Assembly (NCBI GenBank): GCA_037178855.1
Contig: JASJZC010000002.1
Span: 3,782,001-3,846,000, forward strand
Source: Oscheius sp. JU75
Lineage: Eukaryota; Nematoda; Chromadorea; Rhabditida; Rhabditidae
Length of the DNA stretch: 64,000 nucleotides
Reading direction: 5' to 3'
The stretch's first letter is position 1, and each line of letters starts with the position of its first letter. The notes below the pieces were generated by a model that ran no database searches, was not told the origin of the DNA, and saw only the letters and a program-made list of their open reading frames with translations. Both the position numbers and the translations under genes were made by a program. Positions 1 through 9,882 of this stretch are shown here, in pieces.

Positions 1-989
1 TTGAGAAGCTGTGATAAACCTTGTATACTTTGAATAAGAATCTTATAATTTGGATCAGTTGAAGAGCGTCTTAAACAATTTTTTTGCAAATAGATAGCCA
101 GACATCTTTTTGCAATTTGATTACCCGTCCCCTCACTCAGAACAATTAGTTTCGACCGATTCATCCGAATCCAAGGGCCATTCCAAAAAGGTCACCGACA
201 ATCTTTGTTTGGAGTCCTCTAAGCCCTTCTGAAAGAAACATTGACCTATTTTCAGAAGCAATCTCTGGCCAATTGGTCCCTTCAACCTTTTCTTTCCGTT
301 TCCGCCCCAGCTTCAACCTTCCCACAAAACTTATTCGAAACTCATCTCGTTTACGAGCGATCTCTTCTGCAAAACCTTCCTCATCTGATCGTTCTCCCTT
401 TGCAAAAAAGGGCTGTAGTGTTCTAACCGGTAGGGCGAGTCCCATGGCTAGCTAGAGCAATTTCGTTAGTGTAAAGAAACAGGAAATTACTTGGAGCCCA
501 CGCTTACTCGTTTTGGAGGAGAAAAGTAGCAAAAAGATTGACTAATTCCTTGCTTGGCTCTCGGGTCTTCAGATGACTGATAGATGAGTCGAGCGTTGTT
601 GCCTTCCCGCTTGAATCTCTCGTGTTTACTTCCCTCAGTCCTAATTAGAAAGTTTCCTTATCAAGATGTCCTCTCTTTGACAACAAGGATCAGACTAAAA
701 GAGAGCTCATTAGGGAATTCCGAACTATCGACCGCTGAACGAGGGCCTAATGACTTCTAATTGCGGCTCTGTGCTATAGATATGTTCCAAAATGGCACGT
801 CATCTAGCTCTGTCTCGCTAACCTTTTCTAATCGTCGGGTCCAATTCGATCTGGAGGTTCCAAAGACCGATTCTCTGCCGCTTTCCGGCTCCCGCTTACA
901 CTGCTTCCTGTCCTATACCCTCACACCTTTACTTTATTGGTCTCTTTTATGACTAAATGTTTAGTCTGTCAAGCTGTAGGCATCACAAG
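1..989. other. Intergenic stretch upstream of the receptor gene
   Basis: I see no gene here that I can support. A 94-codon minus-strand open frame (445 to 161) rich in Lys, Arg and Glu is the only protein-like run. It has no recognisable motif and no supporting splice structure, so it may be chance or an exon of a gene lying to the left. Confidence 0.4.
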
Positions 990-3900
990 ATGTGGCTCTT
1001 CATACTACTCTTGCTGGCTCTGCCCAAGTATGCAGGTAAGACGAGTTTTTCAGTTACCATGAAGGTGCTTGGTCCAGTTAAATGGTCGAAACGGCTTGCA
1101 ATAGAACGTAGAGGATAGTTACCATTGGATTATAAGAATCGTTAGCTCGGGGCTCAAGTGGTAGGTGATCTTACATGGTTTCTATTACTTTCTGTCAAAC
1201 TGTGCATATCCATCTTATTAAGACAGTGGCGCAAACTGACTTGGCTTGTCAACTTTAACACCCTCTATCGTAAAGTAACTAACTAATCAACAATAAGGGA
1301 TTCAAACACAGACAGGCAAACACAGCCGGGAGCACATTTTAATACAGGTTATATCACCAGTCTCCAGAAGTTTGACGATCTTTCCCTTGACAGGACTTGA
1401 TAAACTATAAGTCTGTTCGTCGATGAACAAGGAGAACAGGAGGACCACAATGAACTGTCGGAAGAAAACAGATTTCCGGCTTTCAGAAAACTTTTGTTAT
1501 CCTTTTCTCTTCAAAGTTCCCAGCTGTCAGCATATCATTCAAAAATGTTCCCTCCCTCGGGTATAGCACAAAAAGTAGGTAACTCATCTTGGTTAACCCC
1601 CATTCTCTTTCCACTTCCTACTTCCATTCGTCACGAGTCTAAGTTTTGCTGACAACCGCCGACCAAAAAAGAAAGAAGACACCTTCGCTGAGGAAAGAGT
1701 CTAGCTGTCACTTCGAATCAGCTCAGCCAGAATCACATCAAAAGACTCGTAGTCAAGACGAGAAGAACTCGTCCAGAATCTGGGCTCGGATCGTAAAAAC
1801 ATTTTACTGCTGCAGCTCTCCTCTATTCTCGAGGTTGTTTTCCTCGAGCATTTGCATAAAATATCATGGAACAGCATTAGCATAACTGTGATCCCTGACT
1901 CGAATTTCCTCCTGATCCATGTTCCCTCTAAACTTCCAAAGCTCACGAAGGGTATCCCCTAGTCCATTTAGTGTCGCCCCTCGTGTTCTTTCGACTCCTC
2001 CTCTTCGCCCTCTCGGACATCCATCAGACCTTTTGGTCCAGGCGACACCGCCTCTTTTTCACAGCTTGTTATCTGTCACTTGTATAATTCTTTTTCCGTA
2101 TCTCTTCTTAGAGGACTCGTGTTCGAGATCGTTAGTTCAGAGCCCTCTTTACACGTGTTCATTAGCCGAATTGTCAAAGATGACAGAACCGGCCTGAACT
2201 TGGCTCTCCCGAGATCCTCTAGCATTTTCTTCCCTATGTCTAACTGTCTATTACTCGGTTGATAGACTTATGAGAATGACTCATTTTTGCAGCTGCTAGT
2301 AGTGAAGTATTCATTGAGTACAGTCTTTAAGGTGAAAGTCACGTGGAACTTTTCGAAAAGACTACCACGAAGACTGTAATAGAGTACTTCTGTCCTCAGT
2401 TCAAGCTAATGCGTCTTGCAAAACCTGGACAGCTATGTCAAAAATGATATCACTCCCTCAGAACTTTGCAAAGTGCCACCTCCGCTAATAAATTTGCGTA
2501 TAACTGGCTTTGCCTCCTCACCCAGCCTATTATGCCCTCATCAGACTATGTTCACTATAAATTCAAAAGCGGAAATCGAGACGTAAGCACTTTTTGCAAG
2601 TCTCTTTTCTAAAATCGGTCGTTGAGGCATGAGACTGGGCAATGAGTGTTCTCTCTCCCTCTCTGTCAAATCCAGAAACTCCCTATTTGTTCGATGAGTG
2701 TGAGAGAAACGGCCTTGTTTTCCCTCTCACGATAATCAGATGCTTGTTTGGTGCTGTAACTAAGCCCTCTCTCCTTCTTCCTCTAGGAAGACATCTTCGG
2801 CAGGAAAGAGCCCAATTATCTTGGACAGAATGAGCTCTCTTGTCTCTTTCTCTCTTTTCTTCCTTTATAAATGAGTCCAGTTTGAGCTGGATCTGGTCAA
2901 ATGTTCGATGTCCGTTCTGCTCTGCTCTCTCGTCTTCGGAACTCTGCTCGTAGTCAGGACGGAGTCCCTCGAACGCCGAGGTATCGTTGTTTATTCAACA
3001 GGGAGTAGGGGGGATTGCTTTGTGAGTCAAAAGGAGTTCTCGCATGTCCACCAAATCTTAGAGAGATTCCACTTCCAAGCCCTGTTTTCCGTTTTCCTAA
3101 CTTTGAGGACCAATGTTGACAGAACAACCTGGATCAAAAGTCCCAAGTACCCATAGAAATCACTCCCACCCGATTGAACGATCCCATCTGTCACGTCTTA
3201 TGGCTCCCTGAGTACTATTCCGTCTCAAAGACCTCTGATTCCCCAGTGAAAATCAGTTGAAAGTTCAACCAGACGGAGGCAGCGTCATGTTTGTCCCGCG
3301 TGTGATGACTGCGACATGACAGGTGACAAACTTTGTAATAGAAAGGTCTCAGGTGCAATTCCGGAGAACAGAGCGGAGAAATCTTTGGACTGGGATGATG
3401 CGCGCATCTATTAGGTATCAGAGTAGCTGTTATAAGAAAGGGCTTCCTCGTCTATGGCTGTGAGAGTAGAGAGTACATGGAGCCTTTCAGAACCTGTGAT
3501 TCTGCCGGAACACTACCAGATAGCCGATCATATTCTGCAGAGCTACAACAGAGGATACATCCCGAAGAGACTGCAAAATGAGTCAATCAAGGTCTCTTTC
3601 AGCATTGAGCTTTACCAGCTCATCCAAGTTGTGAGTTCTCTCATTCTGCCTCTCCAAAATGTCCGTATTCAGAACGAGCCCCAGCAGTTCATCATGTTGA
3701 ACGCGTGGATTGTAGAGCGATGGGTGGACATGATGCTCGGCTGGGATCCAGCCCAATTCTCCAATCTGACAGAGATCATGATCCCCTACGACAAGATATG
3801 GATTCCCGACACGACTCTGTACAATAGGTATGTCTCGTACCCAACAGGATTCCGAGTATTTTTGTGGGAATGTTTTTGAAGAACCACTCTAACTGAGAAA

Positions 3901-6022
3901 ATTGCTTTTTGACGTAGAGAAAGGAGGATTACGACGGACTATTTTGAGGCTCAAAGAACGGGGGAACTAATTGGTACAATTCGATTGTGTGGTCACTTTG
4001 ATTGGAATTTATGGTCACTTTTAGTCTGGTGATGGAAGACGAAGATACCAGGAGACTCCTCCATGCCAAGTTGACCACTCGGGGAGCCAACAAGGGGGCC
4101 TTGGTCGAGCTCCTCTACCCAACAATCTACAAACTCAGTTGTCTTCTCGATCTCCGCTTTTTCCCCTTCGACTTGCAGGTTTCCATCCATATGTCGTTAG
4201 TAATAGCCAGATTCTAGCAATGCCGACTGACGATCGGCTCTTGGTCTCACGACAACACGCTCATCGACTACTTTCCTCACAACAGTACAAATGCCATTGG
4301 AACTTCGAACTGCATAGAGAACGAAGGATGGTCGATAGTGGATTCTAGAGGTTTGTTCTTGCTCTTTGAACAGAGATTTTTTCGGGGGTGGGCCGAGAAG
4401 AGAACAAGTACCACTCGGCGGGAACAAAATATTTTGGAGCGAATAATTAATCATCGACTTTTAGTGGACCGTAAAGTGAACAAATACGACTGCTGTCCGA
4501 ACAATTACACTCTGTTAGAGTACTATCTTCTAGTCCAGAGGAAGCCACTCTACTGGGTCATTAATCTCGTAACTCCCACCAGTGAGTCAGAGTCAAGGGT
4601 GGTATAAGAGAAAACTTTTAGGCATCATCACACTCATCAGTATCGTCGGATTCTTCAGGCATGGTCTTTCCAAGAGTTTTATATGTAGAGAGACAAGTTT
4701 AACCAAACTGGGAATCGAATTGGACCCTTTTTGCTTTTGCAGTCGAAGCGCTAACCGACTGAGCCATGCGGACAAAAGCCGCACAGTTTTTTCGAGGGCT
4801 ACTCGATAGATAAGGTGTCGAACCATAGGTGCCAGCGGTATACTATCGCCGAAATCATCTTGGAAACAATAACACACTTTTCAGTTCCTCATCAATCAAC
4901 GAGCTTCGCCAAGAAAAGATCACTCTGGGCATCACGACCCTCCTCTCAATGAGTATTCTGATCTTCATGGTCAGTGACTTGAAAGTTTTTATGAGCTTTT
5001 CATTTCTAGGTCAGTGACAAAATGCCCTCGACATCTAGCTTCATCCCTCTCATTGGTAACTTTCCTAAAAGTTTTTACAAGAATTTCTAATTTAGGGTGG
5101 TTTTACACTTCAATGATCATCCTTATAAGCATGTAGGAAATATTCAGTTTTTTAGCCTACGCGTTGATTTTAGGTCGACGTTAGCAGCCTCAATGGTCAT
5201 CTATATCCAGAAGCAAGGGATTCTGGGGAAGCCGCCTGCGAGATGGAAGATGGCTTGGGCCAAGACTGTAGCTCATGTTGTTAGAATGGAGATGCCTCTT
5301 CTGATGAAGCAGGCCTATGCACAGAAGGCTAGGGTTTGCCAATTTGATCCGTTCAGAAGGAAGGACAAACTTTAGGAAGAGAAGATGAGAAAGCAGGCGG
5401 CTGGAAGGAAGAAGAGTCTCTGGGAGAGAGTCTACAAGGCTGCCAAGGACCAGACAGCTCCGAGGAAAAGTTCCCAATTCTCGGCTAAACTGAACGGAGT
5501 CAATGGGAACGGAATCAATGGAGACATTCCAAAGCTGGAAGTACCAGGGCAGGAGAAGAAGAAGTTCACGATCAACACCGACGTGACCTGTATCAGCGAG
5601 CCAGGAGATCTTCTGGATATTGGGAATGGCTCGGATGAGGAGGCTGTGTCCTTCATCGACGTCGATTACATGGTTCCCGCTCTGCCTCCAAGTGTCACAA
5701 AGTTCACTGTAAGTGCTCTCCGTGATAGCCATTTGCATCTATTTCAGAGTCTCCAGAAAGTAAGTACAAGTGGTAGCTTCGACAGCGTTCTTCGGCACAA
5801 TGACAGTAAGAGATATCCTTTTCCGTAAATCTAGCTTCAGTGTTCTCCCCGCGAACAGCCCAGAGGAATCTGGCCGAGTTGGAGTTCGATTGGCTGGCAG
5901 CAGTCGTCGAGCGAGTCTTCCTCATTATCTTCCTTCTTATCTTCCTTCTGACGTCTGTAGGAATCAATCTGGTCGGCTTCTACTACTGGTGGACAGCCAC
6001 TGACTATCGTGTCTCGGTTTGA
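990..6022 (+). CDS. Nicotinic acetylcholine receptor alpha-type subunit
   Basis: Cys-loop ligand-gated cation channel subunit of the plasma membrane, opened by acetylcholine or a related ligand. Exon 1 (990-1035) encodes a signal peptide beginning MWLFILLLLALPKYA. It ends in phase 1 and joins in phase to 3491 across a 2.45 kb intron, which is why I chose this start. The Cys-loop has 13 residues between its cysteines (SCLLDLRFFPFDLQ, then QC after a short intron). The agonist-site pair of adjacent cysteines lies in YDCCPNNYTLLEYYL, which makes this an alpha-type subunit. M1 is ITLISIVGFF, M2 is EKITLGITTLLSMSILIFM, M3 follows PLIGWFYTSMIILIS, and M4 is near 5900-5990 (FLIIFLLIFLLTSVGI) just before the stop. 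The intron after M1 seems to have a GC donor at 4659 and contains a tRNA-like sequence. The CCPNNYTLLEYYL block suggests the nematode DEG-3/ACR-21 group, but the exact orthologue is uncertain. Confidence 0.9.
1036..3490. other. Long first intron of the receptor gene
   Basis: This 2.45 kb intron separates the signal-peptide exon from the mature receptor. I found no convincing nested gene, repeat or RNA in it. Short open frames on both strands lack motifs and splice support. First introns of this length commonly carry enhancers, but I can point to no specific element. Confidence 0.5.
4705..4775 (-). repeat. tRNA-derived sequence in a receptor intron
   Basis: Read on the minus strand, this matches the RNA polymerase III internal promoter layout. 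There is an A-box-like TGGCTCAGTCGG followed by GTTAGCGC, and a B-box-like ATTCGATTCC about 45 bases later. The anticodon region (CGACTGCAAAAG) would place a GCA anticodon, but the anticodon stem and the acceptor stem do not pair. It is best read as a tRNA pseudogene or the head of a tRNA-derived SINE rather than a functional tRNA. Confidence 0.5.
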
Positions 6023-6136
6023 GAGGCTCCCCTTGTACATTCCCCATTCTTACGGGTCGCGCCATCGGGCTCTAGAGAAAGAAAAATAAAGAAGAATGCT
6101 TGTATCAAAATATTTTGTGACACGTGATCATGTCCG

Positions 6137-7050
6137 TTACTTCTTCTTGACCTCGTCGACCAGACTGCTCGGCTTGGATTTGGCTGGCTTCTCCATTTTG
6201 TCCGACTTGGTAACCGTCTTTTTCTTCCTCTTCGCTCTCGAGAAGAGGATCTGTATCGGCATCTTTCCGTCCTCTCGTCTTTCATTCTTCCGTTTCGGCC
6301 ATTCAAAGACACAGTTCGAGAGGAAGAGGACATTAGCAGCTGCCAGAAGGAAAGAAAGCCGTTCAGACACAGAGACTCCGATCGCGACAGATTTGCTCTT
6401 ACTGCTCGTCTGTATACCTGGTTCCGTCTTCTTTTGAGCCAAACCCAAACCCATCTTCTTCTCTTTGACTGCCCGGAGCAGGACCTCCCGAATCTCCTCA
6501 TTCTCGTAGAACTTCTGGTCCAACTGAACACACGCCTTCTGCCCACATCTGATCTCGAACAAGTCGTTTAGCAGATCCAGAACCGGTATAGAGATGTTCT
6601 GTACCCTGAAAGCTGGCTGGTGTGTCCTTCGAAAATGCTGACAATCCTCATGGTCCGTTTCAGCTGTTCCTCTGTTGTCTTCTGGCCAATCTCCAGCGTG
6701 TCCACATGGTACCACTTGTTCATTGTCATTTGAGACAGTTGACTCTGGGCCGTCTCCAGCGGTCCATTGAAACGACTGACGCAGTCCATGACTCTTCCCG
6801 TCAATCCTTCACGACTGTCTGGCAAGTAAGTCTTCAGAAATCTCCTCGAGTGACTGGCATTCCGTGCACCTGCACCACACCTCGCCCGGTTTCCCTGATT
6901 TCAAGCAGTCCGATCTTGAAGACTTCGTCGAGACTTGTGTTCAGGTCAGCTCGGTGTCGTTCTGGCAGAAGAGGATTGGCGTAGTGTACCTTATTGACGC
7001 TGACACTCCCTGCCCAGCGGCACTGTCTGAATTCGAAGAGTTTCTCTAAG
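6137..7050 (-). CDS. Unrecognised protein with Lys-rich C-terminus
   Basis: I do not recognise this gene. The C-terminal exon is a clear long minus-strand frame containing VLDLLNDLFEIRCGQK, then a basic stretch, and it ends in DEVKKK before TAA at 6137. Upstream frames contain GRVMDCVSRFNGPLE, MNKWYHVDTLEIGQK and, further out, NKVHYANPLLPERHR, all with protein-like composition. The three blocks lie in different frames, and I could not find short introns that join them in phase near 6610 and 6845. Either unusual splicing or frameshifts are present. The start is not determined and the 5' limit is approximate. It is tail-to-tail with the receptor gene, with 114 bases between the stops. Confidence 0.45.
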
Positions 7051-8097
7051 GTAAATAGAGATACTTGGTATCAAAGCGAGGGCTAGCTAGGCGAGAAGTC
7101 GAGAGTCAATTACTGTTCCCTTTGTTCAATTCGAACAATTAGGAAAGCTACAGAACTTTTTGTTACATATCATTGTGTGCAAGCAATTGAAGTTTGCCTC
7201 TTGTTAGAGTTTACTCGCTTGCTCGCTTCCACCCGAATACGAAAAGTGTCCTTCGCAGATAAACTGATATGTGTTTCACCTTCTCATTCTCGACCCCTGA
7301 ACGGGTTCTTCTCTTCTCTCTTTCGGTCTCTCCCGATGTCACCTTTTGCTTAGTTTGGGTGTTCCGCCGCTGCTTTCTCCTCTCTTGGCAGGCTGTCCGG
7401 TCAACCAGTTTCTTGCCAATAGAGAGATGTCTATCTATCCTTCTGCTTCTACTCCTCTCTCTGACTACTAGTCATTCTCTTTGTTTTGTCCAAAACAGCT
7501 GCCAACTTGCTTTTGGCAGTGACCTCGCAGCCGAGGCAAGTTTTCGGAGGAATTCCACTTCCGAGGGAATCCCTCTATGCCTTTTTCGCTTAAATCTTCC
7601 TGTCAGGCACCCTCGCATAGGTTAGAAGTTCGATGTAGCCTTTGGCAGAGAAATTTGTTTATGGTGTCTTCGGCTAGTCTTTTCGAAACTTTATTCAAAG
7701 GAACGCAACGAACCACACAAGTTTCTAAGTCGAAACTGAACTACTAACAGAGAGTATTATATACTGTTCACTAAACAGTGTTCAATTCCAAAGTCAAGTC
7801 CACATTCGCATCCAAGTTTGGTTTTCCTAAATTAACCATAGCTTCCTTTTGCTCCAAACTTGATTTGGCAAGTTTGGAAACGATTAGACTGCACTTCCCG
7901 CTTACTTCAAATGATTCACTGATAGGTCACTTTAGAAAAACATGCTCTTGATCTCCCCCTTCTTCTATTCCTTCCTTACTGTATTATTTCAGCGGTTTCG
8001 TCCGTCTCCTTCCCGTTCAGGTGTAACAGTTGTCTTTCTCCACTTCACCTTTCACCGCGATCAATCTCGCTCTCTCCCAAACCGAACTGGACTTCCG
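7051..8097. other. Intergenic stretch before the nitrobindin gene
   Basis: About 1 kb of pyrimidine-rich DNA with no gene I can support. It lies directly upstream of the 8098 start and presumably contains that gene's promoter. The open frames 7269-7625 and 7942-8097 have low-complexity composition and no motif. Confidence 0.4.
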
Positions 8098-9864
8098 ATG
8101 TGGCTCCTGCTCTTCCTGCTAGCAGTTTCTATCGCTTCGGCAGCTGGTAAGTGACTTCCTTCGGGTAATCGCAAGAAGTGCTCTGTCCTCTGACTTTCCT
8201 GTTCCTATATCTTTCCGTTTCCACGCGAATGACGACCCCGCGAGAAAGTGGCGATTGAGATGTTTCATTCGACTACAAATAGCCGCTTTAGCATTGTGGT
8301 TTATTGATTCGAGATTCAGATGACTGTAGGGACTTTGACAACAACTGCAGAGACTGGGTAGCTACAAATCCCAATGCCTGCACGGGAACCGACTACATTA
8401 AGAGAAGTTGCAGGAAATCTTGTGGAGCTTGTGGATCAGTGAATGCCAGTGAGTTTGTTTTACAAGTTGAGCACCGCTCATTGCTACTTGAGAGCCTAAC
8501 AAATACCAAGCAACTTGATTTACCAAAGACTGTAAAAACATCTTGTAGAGTACGATGTGAGGCGTCTGCCAGCCATGCTCCAGCCGCTCTCATTCCTCGT
8601 CGGAAAATGGCGTTCTGAACACGGTGGAAAGGCTATCTTCCCAACAATTCCTAAGTTTACCTATGGCGAAGAGATCGAAATCAGTATCCCGGACGACGCT
8701 CTCGAGGCACAGAAAGCATTAAACTACACGTAGGTTCATATTTTTGAAGATCACGATAAAAAGGTAAGGTACAAAATCCTTTTCAGAGCAAAAGCTTGGA
8801 CAGTTCAACGTAAAAAGATGGCACAGGGAAATGAGACCAGGTCTAGGGATGCGGGATGAGGGCTTTCGAAGGGAGGGGGATGAGGCGTCGGGCTATAACC
8901 TTCTCAGTTCAAATCTAACGTTCTCAGTTATTCCTAATTTTTTTTAAATAGGGAACAAGACATTTCAGTGCTTTCGCCTGGTCAATCAATGAAAGAGATG
9001 AGCTACACAGCGAGTACGGGTACATCTCGATCAAGCCAAACACGCGGGAAGCTGCCATGACCACTGTCATGAACAACGGTAAAGCTTTTTCAGATACTGT
9101 AGGTGTACTTGTGGGTACTAAAGATCCTCATTGGCCTGTTTGTCCTTAATCCGATTGTAGATTTCGGTCAGCTGGTGCGTACTGGGAACCAAACTTCCGA
9201 ATCTCTCCCTGAGAGCAAACTTGGTCTGATGAACTGTTTTCCCGAGATCTACAGCAATCGAGACCATGTCATTCACTTCTTTCCAATAAGCCTCTCGATT
9301 GGGAAAGCCTTATAAGGACTTTCGAATAGATTCTATGAAAGAGTACCTCGGTTGTAGTCCTCCATCGTATATGAGGAAACCTCCTTTTCATAGTCATCTT
9401 TTTTGCTCTGCTCCACGGTATGACAAATCTGGGCAAAAAGCAGAAGACTGAAGAGGAAGTACATAGCAGCGGACTGGGGAAAATGTGATTGGGAGAGGAA
9501 ACTGGTCAACATATTTACGCATAGGGGTGTGAGAGAGATATAGCAGAGAGAGGGAAGAGTCATCAGAGTTTGATGTAGAAACATGGATAAAAAAAGTTTC
9601 CAGGCTTCGTCACTGTCGAAGAGGGACCAATCCGCGGTAACCAGATCGTCTTTCGGCTGAAAGACGTCGGTCGCATCAGCTTCAGCCGCGATCTGCCTGT
9701 CCACGATGTAAGTTCAAATAAATTCCAATTTATTCTCTTTACAGTTGGTCAGAGAATGGACTTTGCTGGATAGAAACACCCTTCAAGCCCGACTGAACAT
9801 GGAGACTCTGACCCACGGAATGCAGGAGCACACCTTCATCAGATACGAGAAAATTGAGCCTTAA
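8098..9864 (+). CDS. Secreted ShK domain-nitrobindin (THAP4-type) protein
   Basis: Secreted two-domain protein. Exons, joined in phase: 8098-8146, 8320-8449, 8549-8729, 8969-9078, 9604-9707 and 9745-9864. Exon 1 encodes a signal peptide (MWLLLFLLAVSIASAAG). Exon 2 encodes a ShK module with six cysteines (DDC, NNC, NAC, RSC, KSC and GAC contexts). The rest matches the nitrobindin/THAP4 heme-binding beta-barrel: LSFLVGKWRSEHGGKA, FTYGEEIEI, YTAFAWSINERDELH, ISIKPNTREA, VTVEEGPIRGNQIVF, and a C-terminal block with HTFIRYEKIEP whose His may be the heme ligand. Nitrobindins bind ferric heme and react with NO or peroxynitrite; whether this secreted form does so is inference. A polyadenylation signal AATAAA overlaps the stop. 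The 525-base intron 9079-9603 contains an antisense gene. Confidence 0.85.
9118..9464 (-). CDS. Small secreted protein nested in nitrobindin intron
   Basis: A complete two-exon gene on the strand opposite its host, lying entirely within host intron 9079-9603. Exon 1 is 9464-9347 and exon 2 is 9308-9118, separated by a 38-base GT-AG intron whose phase (1) fits both sides. The product is about 102 residues. It begins with a strong signal peptide (MYFLFSLLLFAQICHTVE) followed by a charged, helical-looking segment containing YWKEVNDMVSIAVDLGK and STHQLTEIYNRIKDKQ. There are no cysteines after the signal region. I do not recognise a family; the overall look resembles small nematode secreted helical proteins, but that is only composition. 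An in-frame extension upstream of the chosen Met exists but would remove the N-terminal signal peptide. Confidence 0.65.
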
Positions 9865-9882
9865 TAAATAGCGAAGTATTTA

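Noticed and set aside
4705-4775. A functional tRNA-Cys(GCA)
   Set aside because: The A box is good but anticodon and acceptor stems do not pair, so I call it tRNA-derived only.
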